Assembly: GCF_947507565.1 (NCBI RefSeq)
Contig: NC_089189.1
Span: forward strand, 2,285,122 to 2,349,121
Reading direction: 5' to 3'
Source: Oscarella lobularis
Taxonomy: Eukaryota; Porifera; Homoscleromorpha; Homosclerophorida; Oscarellidae
DNA length: 64,000 bases
In this document: positions 55,326 through 64,000 of the stretch, in pieces
Position numbering within the stretch: the first letter of the stretch is position 1
How the letters are laid out: each line of letters starts with the position of its first letter
Made by a program: the position numbers and the translations under genes
The notes under the pieces: generated by a model
What the model was told of the DNA's origin: nothing
Databases searched by the model: none
The model's input: only the letters and a program-made list of their open reading frames with translations

Positions 55326-55935
55326 TACCTTAAATGCTACTTGATTGTTCAGTGAGCGTAGAGGTGATGCCGAATCGCTCAATGACGATCGCAAATTCGC
55401 AAAACGCGTCAAACTTCACTAGAACGTCCTTCTTCGACAGACTCCAGACGCGATACCGTTCTAACAAAGAGAGAGAAGGAGAAAATCGAGTGAGGCCCCC
55501 TTTGGGGAACACAAAGCCTACCGCCGCACTGTTCCAATATTGCACGGTTTCGCCGAAATTGAGCGTGAGTTCTCGATCGCTTCGCGCTTCGTAGTTGTAG
55601 ATCACTGCAAAAAACGAGATCAGCGACGTCCGGGTGAAGGGATCGTCTTTTTCGTCGCGAAAAACGGGCTCCCGATCGCCCGTACGCTTACTGACGCCGT
55701 ATTTGCATTCGTCGTCGGCTCCCACGCCGTCATCGTCGTCGAAAACGGTCGATTTCTTCGTCTACGCGACGCCTCGTTCTTCTTTGGATCACGTGTTTGT
55801 TCCTCGATGTACGGGCGTTCGACGACAGCTTCGGCGAAAAGGCGATCTGCGATAATCGACGCGAAATGTACGATGGAACCGTGAAAAAGAAGGACGACGA
55901 CCACGAGGCATTGTTCGCCATCTTGAACTCGACGC
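55326..55935 (-). pseudogene. SH3-domain fragment resembling the DOCK N-terminus
   Basis: On the minus strand, a possible exon reads MTAWEPT in one frame and DDECKYGV in the next. Then, across an intron with donor A|GTAAGC, comes VIYNYEARSDRELTLNFGETVQYW. DOCK1-type proteins begin with a Met-Thr-x-Trp-x-Pro-Thr run followed by a KYGV-x-x-YNY SH3 start, so the match is suggestive. A single-base frame difference separates the first two pieces, and the expected second half of the SH3 domain is poor (YRVWSLSKKDVL). No downstream DOCK exons are seen. I read it as a broken 5-prime fragment. A different SH3 gene or an assembly error is possible. Confidence 0.45.
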
Positions 55936-56027
55936 GTGAAATATTGCATCATTTCCTGCCAAAAATAGAAATGCTGACTACGATTATGATGTAACTTCCG
56001 GTGTCTAACGGTATTGAAAATTCGCAC

Positions 56028-57106
56028 CTAATCGAAAGAGCCAACGAGAGCACTAGATGAGACCCACGTGATCGCAACGAACCAATGAGTGCGCTGGGCG
56101 GGACTTACCGTGTTCAAAAGCGAAGCGCACACCGATTCTTCTTCAGTTGAGGCTTAGGGTGGGTGCGGCGTGGAGCAATCTGCGTCTCATCCTTGACGGA
56201 CTGGCTCGGGAGCATCGGCAAAAGGACAGTCTGGATCGTCGGATCAGCGTGGCCCACGGATTAATCCCGTGCCGGAGCCTCTAAGCAGGGCGATGGGGGG
56301 CTTCGGCCTCGGTTCGCGCACTGAGCATAATGATCGCTTACATGTCTTATTGTTGCCAAACGAGCACGGCCTGCGTTAGGCAGAGTGGGCACGGCTCGGA
56401 GGGGGTGTCGCAAGCGGTCTGGTTGCCGGCACTTATCTCACCAACTGGCACGATTAGATTGCGGATGATCAGGCTCAGGAGAATTCGATCTGGGCATTGC
56501 ACGTCCTTTCCTGTCGACTTCTACAAACGGTGGTCAGCCGCTCTCCACTCCTCAAGCCCCGGTTCTTCTCATTTCGACATACCGAAGGGTTTGATACCAG
56601 CGCGCCGGGGATTCGGTATAAGGGGCCGTTTCAGCGTCCAGGCGGGTACTGGTGGGGTGGCCTATGAGGTCTAAACTCGCCCTCACTTTTTGGAAGGGAG
56701 TCATCGCTTTGCGAAGACTTCCCTGGGCTACGAAGCGTCCGAACCTCCACGTGGTGTAGCCTGGGTTGCGCTAATACGGACGCAAACGAAAAGGTACGTA
56801 CAACGATTATTTGACAGTAACTAACAGGTCTTTTTTTCTAGATCGCACGCTCAAGGACGAAGAGAGAACGAAAAACGATCGATCGAAGGCCCGGAAGAAC
56901 GATGGATGACGAAAAGAGAGAAAGAAGAATCGAAAAATACAGTAAACACGTTAGATTATTGCATGTTTGTAGTGTAAAATTTTGTGTCTGTGCCTACGTG
57001 AAAATAAAACGTCAGAAGCTTGAACTTGGACTCGATTCTCCCTTAGCCTGCGCTCTAAGTAGACTATATAAGAAGCAAAGGACGAACGTCGTCATTACTC
57101 TCTAGT
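56028..57106 (+). other. GC-rich unassigned stretch and exon-like tail
   Basis: 56110-56800 is unusually GC-rich for the window, has no convincing reading frame, and is full of short palindromes (GGGGGGCTTCGGCCTC, CGCGCCGGGGATTC), which would suit a structured RNA. It is not one I recognise. A plausible intron (GTACGTAC at 56793 to TTTTTTTCTAG at 56841) leads to a basic-acidic frame (RTKRERKTIDRRPG, DDEKRERRIEKY). Whether these form one transcript is unknown. Confidence 0.3.
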
Positions 57107-57475
57107 TAATACGCCGTGCAAGGGTGCCGTCGTTCTATAGTATATACGCCGTCCAAGGGTGCCGTCGTTCTATAGTACATACTCCGTCAGAAGGTGCCGT
57201 CGTTCTATAGTATATACTCCGTCAGAAGGTTTCGTCGTTCTATAGTATATACTCCGTCAGAAGGTGCCGATGTTTTATAGTAAATACGCCGACAGAAGGT
57301 GCCGTCGTTCTATAGTATATACACCGTCAAAGGGTGCCGTCGATCTATAGTATATACACCGTCAAAGGGTGCCGTCGATCTATAGTATATACGTCGTCAA
57401 AGGGTGTCGTCGATCTAGAGTATATACGTCGTCAAAGGGTGCCGTCGATCTATAGTATATACTCCGTCAGAGGAT
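57107..57475. repeat. 35-bp minisatellite, about ten units
   Basis: Units combine GTATATACTCCGTCAGAAGG with TGCCGTCGTTCTATA. Positions vary between CTCC/CGCC/CACC/CGTC and AGAAGG/AAAGGG, and the GTTCTATA to GATCTATA change is confined to the right-hand copies. Non-coding. Confidence 0.92.
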
Positions 57476-58080
57476 AGGCCGTCAAACACGGATAGATAGC
57501 GATAGAGTACTTACTTTGCGTCTCATCGTGGACATCTGAACAGAGTTATGTGTATCGTGGAGGGTCCCCGATTCGCTGTATCGCCGCTTCCTGACTGGCG
57601 TGAGCGTTCGAGAAGGCTAGAGATCACGCGGCAGGTAGAAAAATTAGAAGATGGCATCGCTTACGATAGTTTTGGCGATAATCGGCCTTAGGAAGGCTAG
57701 AGAGGAGGCTACGTGATCCAGATTTGCGACGAAGCCATCGTGGGAACGGAGGAAGCTGTCGTCGCGCTGAAAAGAGGCGAGTCTGGCGAGATTTTTCGTC
57801 ACGCATGACCCGGACTACCGATCACGTGAACAAGAATTCGTTTTCTCATCAAGACGGCATTTATTAACTTAAAGAGCGAGTGACGCCTTGATAAATATGT
57901 CACGTGACTAATATCTTTTGAAATGAAATGAGAAGTCTGATCATTGATGAGCCAAAATGTAGAAAAGACGAATGAACTGATAGTGAGCTATAGTATATCG
58001 TACGTGAACAGATTGCACACAAGACTGGTCCACGGATACAAAGATACAACAAGACTGAGATTCATGCAGGCATTCTCACA
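57476..58080. other. Spacer before the CERS1-like gene end
   Basis: No gene recognised. Short open frames here have no domain or convincing splice context. The right part is probably the 3-prime UTR of the minus-strand ceramide synthase. Confidence 0.4.
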
Positions 58081-59269
58081 TCACACCTCTATTACGTCTC
58101 CTTCTTTTGATTCTTCTCTTCGTTTTCTCTCGTATCCTTTGCACCCTTACCTGTAAAGATTCTCAGTGCAACGAGAATAACAAAGTAGTACCTATAATAA
58201 AAAGAATAATGTACAAAATCATTTATTGTTTTCTTTACCAGTAGATATTCATAAAGTAGATTAGCCAAAGCATGATATTGAAAAAGAAGTAGAAGGGTAG
58301 ACTGGGTATAAGAGCAGGAGCAAGATACCCAGCATTGTACAAGATACTATAGAAGTAATAGTAGATACGCAAAATGACCCTACATCAAACAATTAAAAAA
58401 TTATTTATCTTTGATATTTTATCATACCACGTGACCATGAATATTCCAAAGCCAATGTTAGCTCTCAATTCCCAGTGAGGACATTCCTTGTTCCCCTGTT
58501 TCTTTAGGTAGAGCATACATTTGCTATACTCCAATAAAACGTCATTGCAATCGTGGAGAAATATAAGGAGAACTCCAATGAAATGATACCTAAAATTAAT
58601 ATAATTATCATTATTAAAATTTCTATTGACTAACCTGACAGCGAGAGAAAATCCTATGAGGAAAATTGAGATCACGTGGTGTGCTACCATGATGAGAAAA
58701 TCTTTTCTGATGTCATCCATGAAAAATGTTGCATAGAACGAATGAACATAGAAACCGAGCTGAGAGATATAGAGTCCATAGACGTCATTGGGAACAGCGC
58801 CACGTGACTCCCAACCTAAAAAATAAATAAATAAAAAATTAGACCAGTATTCGTATTCTCACTTGTCCAACACATTTGAGGATTGAAAAAGATTCCGTAC
58901 GTGTAGACCAAGTAGAGCGTGTAGGACCAAGAGAAAACGTAATAGGAGCCCTTCCACGCGCTCTCAGGGAACTTTTGAGCCTCCTCATCCGGCAACTTCA
59001 GTCTCTTAGTTAACGGCTAAAGAAAACATGGTCTTTTCTACGTCAAAATCCTTTTCTCTTACTCTCAAGATGAAACGATCGACTGCGTAGCGCATTATAG
59101 TGAGGAAAACGGCGAGGAAAAGGCAGCAGGCGAAGTCGAATTGCGTAAATGTGCCGTGTTTGCGCAGATCGTCGAATAGGCCCGTTAGAGCGTTGCGCGA
59201 CTTTGTCAGCTCCCATTGGTCCCATGCCGCTTTGGTGATGTTGCGTAGGGCGTCAATGAACGTGAACAT
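58081..59269 (-). CDS. Ceramide synthase, CERS1-like
   Basis: Acylates sphinganine or sphingosine with fatty acyl-CoA in the endoplasmic reticulum membrane. Minus-strand exons 59269-59063, 59016-58863, 58815-58635, 58589-58428, 58379-58239, 58191-58151 and 58100-58081 total 301 codons plus stop, all in phase. The TLC (Lag1) domain is plain: PESAWKGSYYVF, QLGFYVHSFYATFFMDDIRKDF, MVAHHVISIFLIGFS, RYHFIGVLLIFLHDCNDVLLEY. The catalytic His pair and the LHDxxD motif are kept. There is no Hox-like domain, and RYHFIGVLLIFLHD matches CERS1 more than CERS2-6. The C-terminus is short and hydrophobic (YYFVILVALRIF). It starts 92 bp from the divergent collagen gene. Confidence 0.9.
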
Positions 59270-59361
59270 CGCTTGGAAGAAGCCACGCGGTAAGTGTAAG
59301 AACTTCTAAGAAGAACAATGCCTAGCGCGCGGGGTGTCACGAGACGAGCGCCTGAGTAGGG
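59270..59361. promoter_or_regulatory. 92-bp bidirectional promoter
   Basis: All that lies between the start codons of the CERS1-like gene (-) and the collagen gene (+). No clear TATA box. It must hold both 5-prime UTRs and core promoters unless an upstream non-coding exon exists. Confidence 0.5.
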
Positions 59362-60450
59362 ATGGAAAATTCTACTCTTAGTCGTTATCGTACGTGGCTC
59401 TTGATTTTGTCAACGGCTGTGGGACTCTTGGTAGCTCTCCAGATAGGATCATTTTGGCTCATATTTCGGCTCTACCACGATAAAACAGGAAGTGCTGGAA
59501 TTTCGAGTTTTTCGCCACCTGAATGGCTCTCGAACAGCGAATCAACGATTATACCGGACAATAGTCGAGAACGACGTCAAACGGGTTCTGATCCTTTCAG
59601 TCAAATTTTTCTAGATGCTCTGAAGCAAATTTGCACTCGAAACGAAACGTATTGTCTAGCTGGAGCAAAAGGAGAGCCAGGATCATCGGGTTTGCCGGGA
59701 GAAAAAGGTCGTCCCGGAAAAAGTGGCCCACAGGGTATTCCAGGCAAATCCGGTCCAAGAGGAGAAAAGGGAGATATAGGAAGTCAGGGTTCTGCAGGAC
59801 TTCGTGGTCTATCAGGGCAAAAAGGAGACAAAGGAGAACGTGGGTTTGGTGATAAGGGTGACAAAGGATATGCTGGAGACATAGGCTTGCCTGGAGAAAA
59901 GGGAGGCAAAGGAGAAAGTGGGGTAGGTATTAAGGGTGACCAAGGCTTTGCTGGAGAAAAGGGAGACATGGGACTAAAAGGAGAGAAAGGAGAGCCAGTA
60001 AGTGGGGAACAGAGTCAAGTAGAACAGCCCAGCATTGCCAGCAATTTGCCTAGTCATTGTCGTCCAGCAAATTATCGTATCTTGTCGCAAAATTGGAGAA
60101 AGTTTTCTGTGTATCGAGTTTGTCGACGTCCGTCTCGTTCGTCTACGTGTAGATGTGATAGTACTTTGCTTCAAGGTTGGTACCGGTTTTCAAAGAGTAT
60201 TGGTGGGAAAATGAATGAACAGTGCAGTGCAACTGGTTGGAGATGTGGAACGGCTGCTTCTGGTTGGCTGAGCGGGTCTCATCCAACTGTCGTGGGAAGT
60301 CAAGAGCTCCGGACTGTGAAGTTTGGCCATCGAAGGAGTTGCAACTATGGTACGAGTGTGCAGATACGCGTTACTAATTGCGGTTTATTCTACGTTTATT
60401 ATCTTACTCCTACGCTCTCCTGTGATGCTGGATACTGTGGTGCTGGGTAG
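59362..60450 (+). CDS. Transmembrane collagen with C-terminal D8C domain
   Basis: A single uninterrupted 362-codon frame. Residues 12-36 are one membrane segment after a short cytoplasmic N-terminus, so it is type II like the MACIT collagens (XIII, XXIII, XXV). RERR at 69-72 is a furin-type site that could release the ectodomain. Residues 79-100 (FSQIFLDALKQI, N-glycosylation site N94) may start trimer formation. Gly-X-Y runs from about 101 to 212 with a few breaks (GFGDKG, GVGIKG). Residues 265-359 are a D8C domain as in uromodulin, GP2 and OIT3: GWYRFSKSIGGKM, WRCGTAASGWLSGSHPTV, CNYGTSVQIRVTNCGLFYVYYL, with eight or so cysteines. D8C joined to a membrane collagen is unusual to my knowledge. 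Likely a cell-surface or shed matrix or recognition protein. No introns, unlike its neighbours. Confidence 0.9.
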   Translation: MENSTLSRYRTWLLILSTAVGLLVALQIGSFWLIFRLYHDKTGSAGISSFSPPEWLSNSESTIIPDNSRERRQTGSDPFSQIFLDALKQICTRNETYCLAGAKGEPGSSGLPGEKGRPGKSGPQGIPGKSGPRGEKGDIGSQGSAGLRGLSGQKGDKGERGFGDKGDKGYAGDIGLPGEKGGKGESGVGIKGDQGFAGEKGDMGLKGEKGEPVSGEQSQVEQPSIASNLPSHCRPANYRILSQNWRKFSVYRVCRRPSRSSTCRCDSTLLQGWYRFSKSIGGKMNEQCSATGWRCGTAASGWLSGSHPTVVGSQELRTVKFGHRRSCNYGTSVQIRVTNCGLFYVYYLTPTLSCDAGYCGAG

Positions 60451-61974
60451 ATGTTGACGTAAGGCCGTTGATTTTGAAAACCACTTCGTACGTTGTTGAT
60501 TTATTTTGTATTTTTTTTCGTTTTCTCTGCCCTGTAGCTGTATATTTTTGCACGTGGTTTGTCTTGACGATGGGTAAGCTTGACGATGGGTAAGTAAAGA
60601 TAAATCATATTCACTATTGATTCTTATGTCTCCCGGTGACGACGTCACAGCACGAAGAGAGGAAAATGATCAAATCGCCTAGATGGCCTTCAGAAACCCA
60701 TCTACACAAGCGAAATAGTCGCTGTGAGCTACTCGATCGTCTCGAGAAGGCGGCACTAGGCTGGCGTTCGAATGTGACGTAGTCGATCACGTGCCACTTT
60801 GCCTTACGCCTCGTTCACGCATCTTTTCGACGTTTCTCCACAGCCAAACCAGGCTACAAGTTCAAAATAGTCTAGAACAGCAACTCCGCAACGCGTAACT
60901 CTGATCCAAACGCGCAAACGTAATTGGCATCAATGGCACCGTATCCTCTTACATCTATGAAGGCACGTGCCAAGCACGTCTCTGCGCAATCGTAGACGGC
61001 AGAAGCGGAGCGGCAGCAGCGGCGAAGCTCGCTCTACTAGTTTCGCGTGCTGAATCTCGCACGACTAGCTCTGGCTCGACACGGCTGCGAAGTTGGAATG
61101 GATTCGTGGTCGCCTCGCCGGAAATCGCGGACGTGACGTAACGCGTGGGGTCTTCGCTCCGCCGAATGCGTCGAACTAGAGCGAAAGAGGTGATCGGCAG
61201 CGATTTTGCGCGAAACAATCGTTCGGACCAGCTGTAAAAAAGCCTTTAGGACGCGCGACGAGTCGGCGCAGACGAGAACAGCTGTGCATCGTGCATGCAC
61301 GAAACAATGGCGTGACGTAATGATGTCGGCCACCTGTCGTCGCGCGTGGTCTTCTTTTTTTTTCTAGGCTGCAAAGGCGCCTTTTCGGACCAAGAAGCTG
61401 TCGAGAAGTCTATGCGTCTGCTTGTTTTGCGCCGAAAAGAGTGGGAGAAGGGCGCTGTCGTGAGTGGGGCCCCTTTATGGATCGTATGTAAAATCCACGC
61501 GTTCTGCACTCTGACGTTTGCTCTTTCAGGTTCCTTGCGTCGCGAATTGCATTGATTCCTCCGTTCGTAGATGAGAGAAGCCCCCCTCGACTTGTAGGCA
61601 AGCACGTTTCGTGATTCTTTTCTTTTAGTGCCTACGAAGACTCTTTCATGGAAGAAAGAAGTGTCTGGAGCACAATAGTCGTGTCGGAGAGAAAAAGCAG
61701 TTGTAGTAAGTGGGGCCCCCTTTGAGGAATTTTTTTTGAAATTGATGTACCTGAATTTATTCTCGACTCTAACGTTTGTCCTTTTAGGTGAATGTATTTG
61801 CGTGCGTAATGCACGGCGTTTGACTTGATCTTTCTTTACCTGGGGGCGTGGTATTGGTATGACGTTTTTATTTAATTAATGACGTTACTTTTATTAACTT
61901 GATGCGTTATTTAGGTGTCCCTACTGTGGAGTGTTCAGCCATTGTAGCACACGTTCCATTGTAGACAGGTTCTT
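60451..61974 (+). other. Unassigned region with repeated exon-like pieces
   Basis: 60451-61340 shows no gene I recognise. At 61348-61560 and 61620-61800 two related pieces occur: splice-like TTTTTCTAG or TTTTAG starts, GAGTGGGGCCCC / AAGTGGGGCCCC motifs, and TCTGACGTTTGCTCTTTCAG / TCTAACGTTTGTCCTTTTAG ends. They look like duplicated exons with short introns, but no continuous reading frame emerges. They may belong to the same transcript as the arrays further right. Confidence 0.35.
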
Positions 61975-62470
61975 CTAGGTATTTTCACAATCACATCACT
62001 TTACAATTGGCCGTTTCTTTCCACTTCATCATCTTGTGTCATCATCTATCATCAGTCGTCATCATCAGCCTTCATATCATCCGTCATCTTCTGTCATCTT
62101 CTGTCATCATCATCAGCCATCATGTGACGTATATGTCTTCACCATCACCCGTCACTCAGCCTTCACGTGACATCTATCTTCGTCATCATCACCCGTCAAC
62201 CTAACAATAACCCTAAGGTTCTTCTAGGTATTTTCAACTACTATTGACAATCTCATCAATTGTAAATTGGCCGTTTCTTTCCATTTCATCATCTTGTGTC
62301 ATCATCTATCATCAGTCGTCATCATCAGCCTTCATCATCATCAGCCGTCATCTTCTGTCATCTTTTGTCATCTTCTATCATCATCAGCCATCATGTGACG
62401 TATATGTCTTCACCGTCACCCGTCACTCAGCCTTCACGTGACATCTGTCTTCGTCATCATCACCCGTCAA
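61975..62470 (+). repeat. Tandem duplication (about 245 bp, two copies) rich in CATCAT
   Basis: Each copy starts GGTTCTTCTAGGTATTTTCA, then has ATTGGCCGTTTCTTTCCA, a run of TCATCATC-type triplets and TATGTCTTCACCATCACC with CAGCCTTCACGTGACATCT. The second copy begins near 62216. Low-complexity frames through it are not taken as genes. Confidence 0.85.
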
Positions 62471-62565
62471 GTGGATTCATCCGTCAATCAATCATGGCAT
62501 TATCCGTCAATCAATCATGGCATTATCCGTCATTATCTGTCATCACCTGTCATATCATCGTCATT

Positions 62566-62590
62566 CAGCAGCAGCAGCAGCAGCAGCAGC
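62566..62590 (+). repeat. (CAG)8 microsatellite
   Basis: Eight uninterrupted CAG units directly after the CATCAT-rich block. Confidence 0.97.
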
Positions 62591-62761
62591 TTTACATTAG
62601 CATGCCTTAGGCATTTCTATAGGAATTAGAGGCAGTTAGGGTAGAGGTTTAATTAAATAAAAGAGGTTTAATTAAATAAATAAAATAGTCTTAAGAATAC
62701 AATATAATGTAACAATAAATTTAAATTTAGATTTCATTTACTAACTCTCCTTTGTTATTGC

Positions 62762-64000
62762 AGGCGTCACGGCCAGGGAAGATCGTCGCCTCCAAGGAAG
62801 ACGACAAGCAAGCAAAGGTTTCTGTATAGATTTCCTGTTCGCGTACTTCTTTCTTTTTTAGGGGGCTAGATGTGGAAGGCCGGGAGTGTGCTACGCCTAT
62901 TGAAGACGTCGTCTAACGAGGTATCTGTATGATTTCCGCAGGATTTCTTTTGCTTTCTTCTTTTGAGATTTAGGTCGAATGCAAGGCTGAAGACGACTGG
63001 ACGACGTGGTAAGTGGAGGGACGAAGACACGAGGTATCTGTAGGTAGTGCCTACAATTTCACTAGCTGGCTCTTTTTAGTACTAGATTCCGACGTGGGAG
63101 GAAGTGGACGAAGAAGAAGGGACGAAGAAGAAGGGACGAAGGAGAAGCGGACGAAGAAGAAGGGGACGAAGTAGCAGTGGACGAAGGAAGGACAGAGGTA
63201 TCTGTATGGACTGCTCATTTTTTCTTTTGCTTTCTTTTGTTTGAGCTTTAGGTACTGCAAGACGAAGACGATGAAGACGAAAAAGAAGGGGACGAAAAAG
63301 AAGTGGACGAAGAAAAGGACGAGGTATCTGTATGGAGTGCCCATTTTTTCTGTTGCTTTCTTTTGTTTGAGGTTTAGGTACTGCAAGAAGAAGAAGACGA
63401 AGAGACGAAGTAGACGCGGACGAAGAAGCGGTGGACGAAGAAATACAAGAGGTATCTGTATGGATCGCTCATTTTTTCTCTTGCTTTCTTTCTTTTAGGT
63501 TTTAGGTTGTCTAAGAAGAAGCAGAAGGGACGAAGCAGACGTTGACGAAGCAGAGGTTGACGAAGTAGACGTTGACGAAGTCGACGTGGACGAAGAAGAC
63601 GTGGACGAACAATTATCTAAGGTATCTGTATGGATCGCGCATTTTTTCTCCTGCTTTCTTTCTTTTGAGTTTTAGATTGTCTAAGAAGGGACGAAGCAGA
63701 CGTTGACGAAGTAGACGTTGACGAAGCAGAGGTTGACGAAGGGGACGTGGACGAAGAAGACGTGGACGAATGATTATCTAAGGTATCTGTATGGATCGCG
63801 CATTTTTTCTCTTGCTTTCTTTCTTTTGAGTTTTAGGTTGTCTAAGAAGGGACGAAGCAGACGTTGACGAAGCAGAGGTTGACGAAGGGGACGTGGACGA
63901 AGAAGACTTGGACGAATGACTATCTAAGGTATCTGTATGGATCGCGCATTTTTTCCCTTGCTTGCTTTTTTTGAGTTTATAGGCACTCAAGGCTGCAAGG
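62762..64000 (+). repeat. Tandem array of exon-like acidic repeats with splice-like borders
   Basis: At least six units begin after an acceptor-like TTTTAGGTT or TTTAG and end with a donor-like GAGGTATCTGTATGG or AAGGTATCTGTATGG (63197, 63323, 63451, 63621, 63782, 63929). The apparent introns are near-identical (CATTTTTTCTCTTGC..TTTTAG). Inside are GACGAAG-rich repeats. One unit (63253-63322) is fully open as an acidic peptide (QDEDDEDEKEGDEKEVDEE), another reads DEADVDEAEVDEVDVDE. Others carry an in-frame TGA or are out of frame by one or two bases. This is either a rapidly changing gene for an acidic repeat protein running past the window end, or its decayed copy. Confidence 0.5.

Noticed and set aside
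62200-62220. Telomere-like CCCTAA
   Set aside because: A single short occurrence (AATAACCCTAAGG), not a tandem run.
62007-62629. Ser/His/Ile-rich frames over the CATCAT region
   Set aside because: They follow from triplet repeats open in several frames. No splice sites or homology support coding.

Overview
This looks like animal nuclear DNA, probably from an early-branching metazoan; a sponge is my best guess (inference). Genes are dense, nearly all protein genes are split by very short introns (many 45-55 nt, GT-AG with a few GC-AG), and several are clearly animal genes: GTF2E2, PPIG, SECISBP2, DPYS, SELENBP1, CERS1-like, a transmembrane collagen with a D8C domain, and Death and CARD domain proteins. 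An intronless PAPS reductase, rare in animals, is also present.

Layout. 237-3028 (-) is a kelch / coiled-coil / protein kinase gene, head-to-head with GTF2E2 (3233-4598). PPIG (4770-6673) and SECISBP2 (7579-10261) follow. A kelch / coiled-coil / Death-domain gene (10583-12580) precedes dihydropyrimidinase (12719-25112). One DPYS intron is almost 10 kb and is filled by a 36/37-bp minisatellite with higher-order structure. A small secreted protein gene (25278-25775) comes next. From 26280 to 35120 kelch-Death genes alternate with CARD-Death genes: kelch 26280, CARD 29369, kelch 31286, CARD 34172. PAPS reductase (35888-36598) and SELENBP1 (36848-39157) interrupt the series, which resumes with three more kelch-Death genes (39698, 43488, 49499). 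These last three lie in segmental duplications that also carry broken pieces of GTF2E2 and SELENBP1. The right end holds a DOCK-like SH3 fragment (-), a GC-rich unassigned stretch, a 35-bp minisatellite, CERS1-like (58081-59269, -) head-to-head with the transmembrane collagen (59362-60450), and low-complexity, exon-like repeat arrays to the window end.

Main point. The window holds a local multigene family built from interchangeable exon cassettes. The input module is a kelch propeller or a CARD. The linker is a variable set of small coiled-coil exons, most joined in the same phase. The output module is a Death domain, encoded in a single exon of exactly 338 nt in six genes, or once a protein kinase of the non-RD type. 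Copies differ mostly in loops that follow the Gly-Gly pairs of the kelch blades, as expected if the propeller face recognises variable ligands. I infer an innate-immunity or cell-death signalling locus with receptor-like kelch proteins and CRADD-like CARD-DD adaptors. I do not know a described family with this architecture. Function is inference; architecture, exon phases and duplications are read directly from the sequence.
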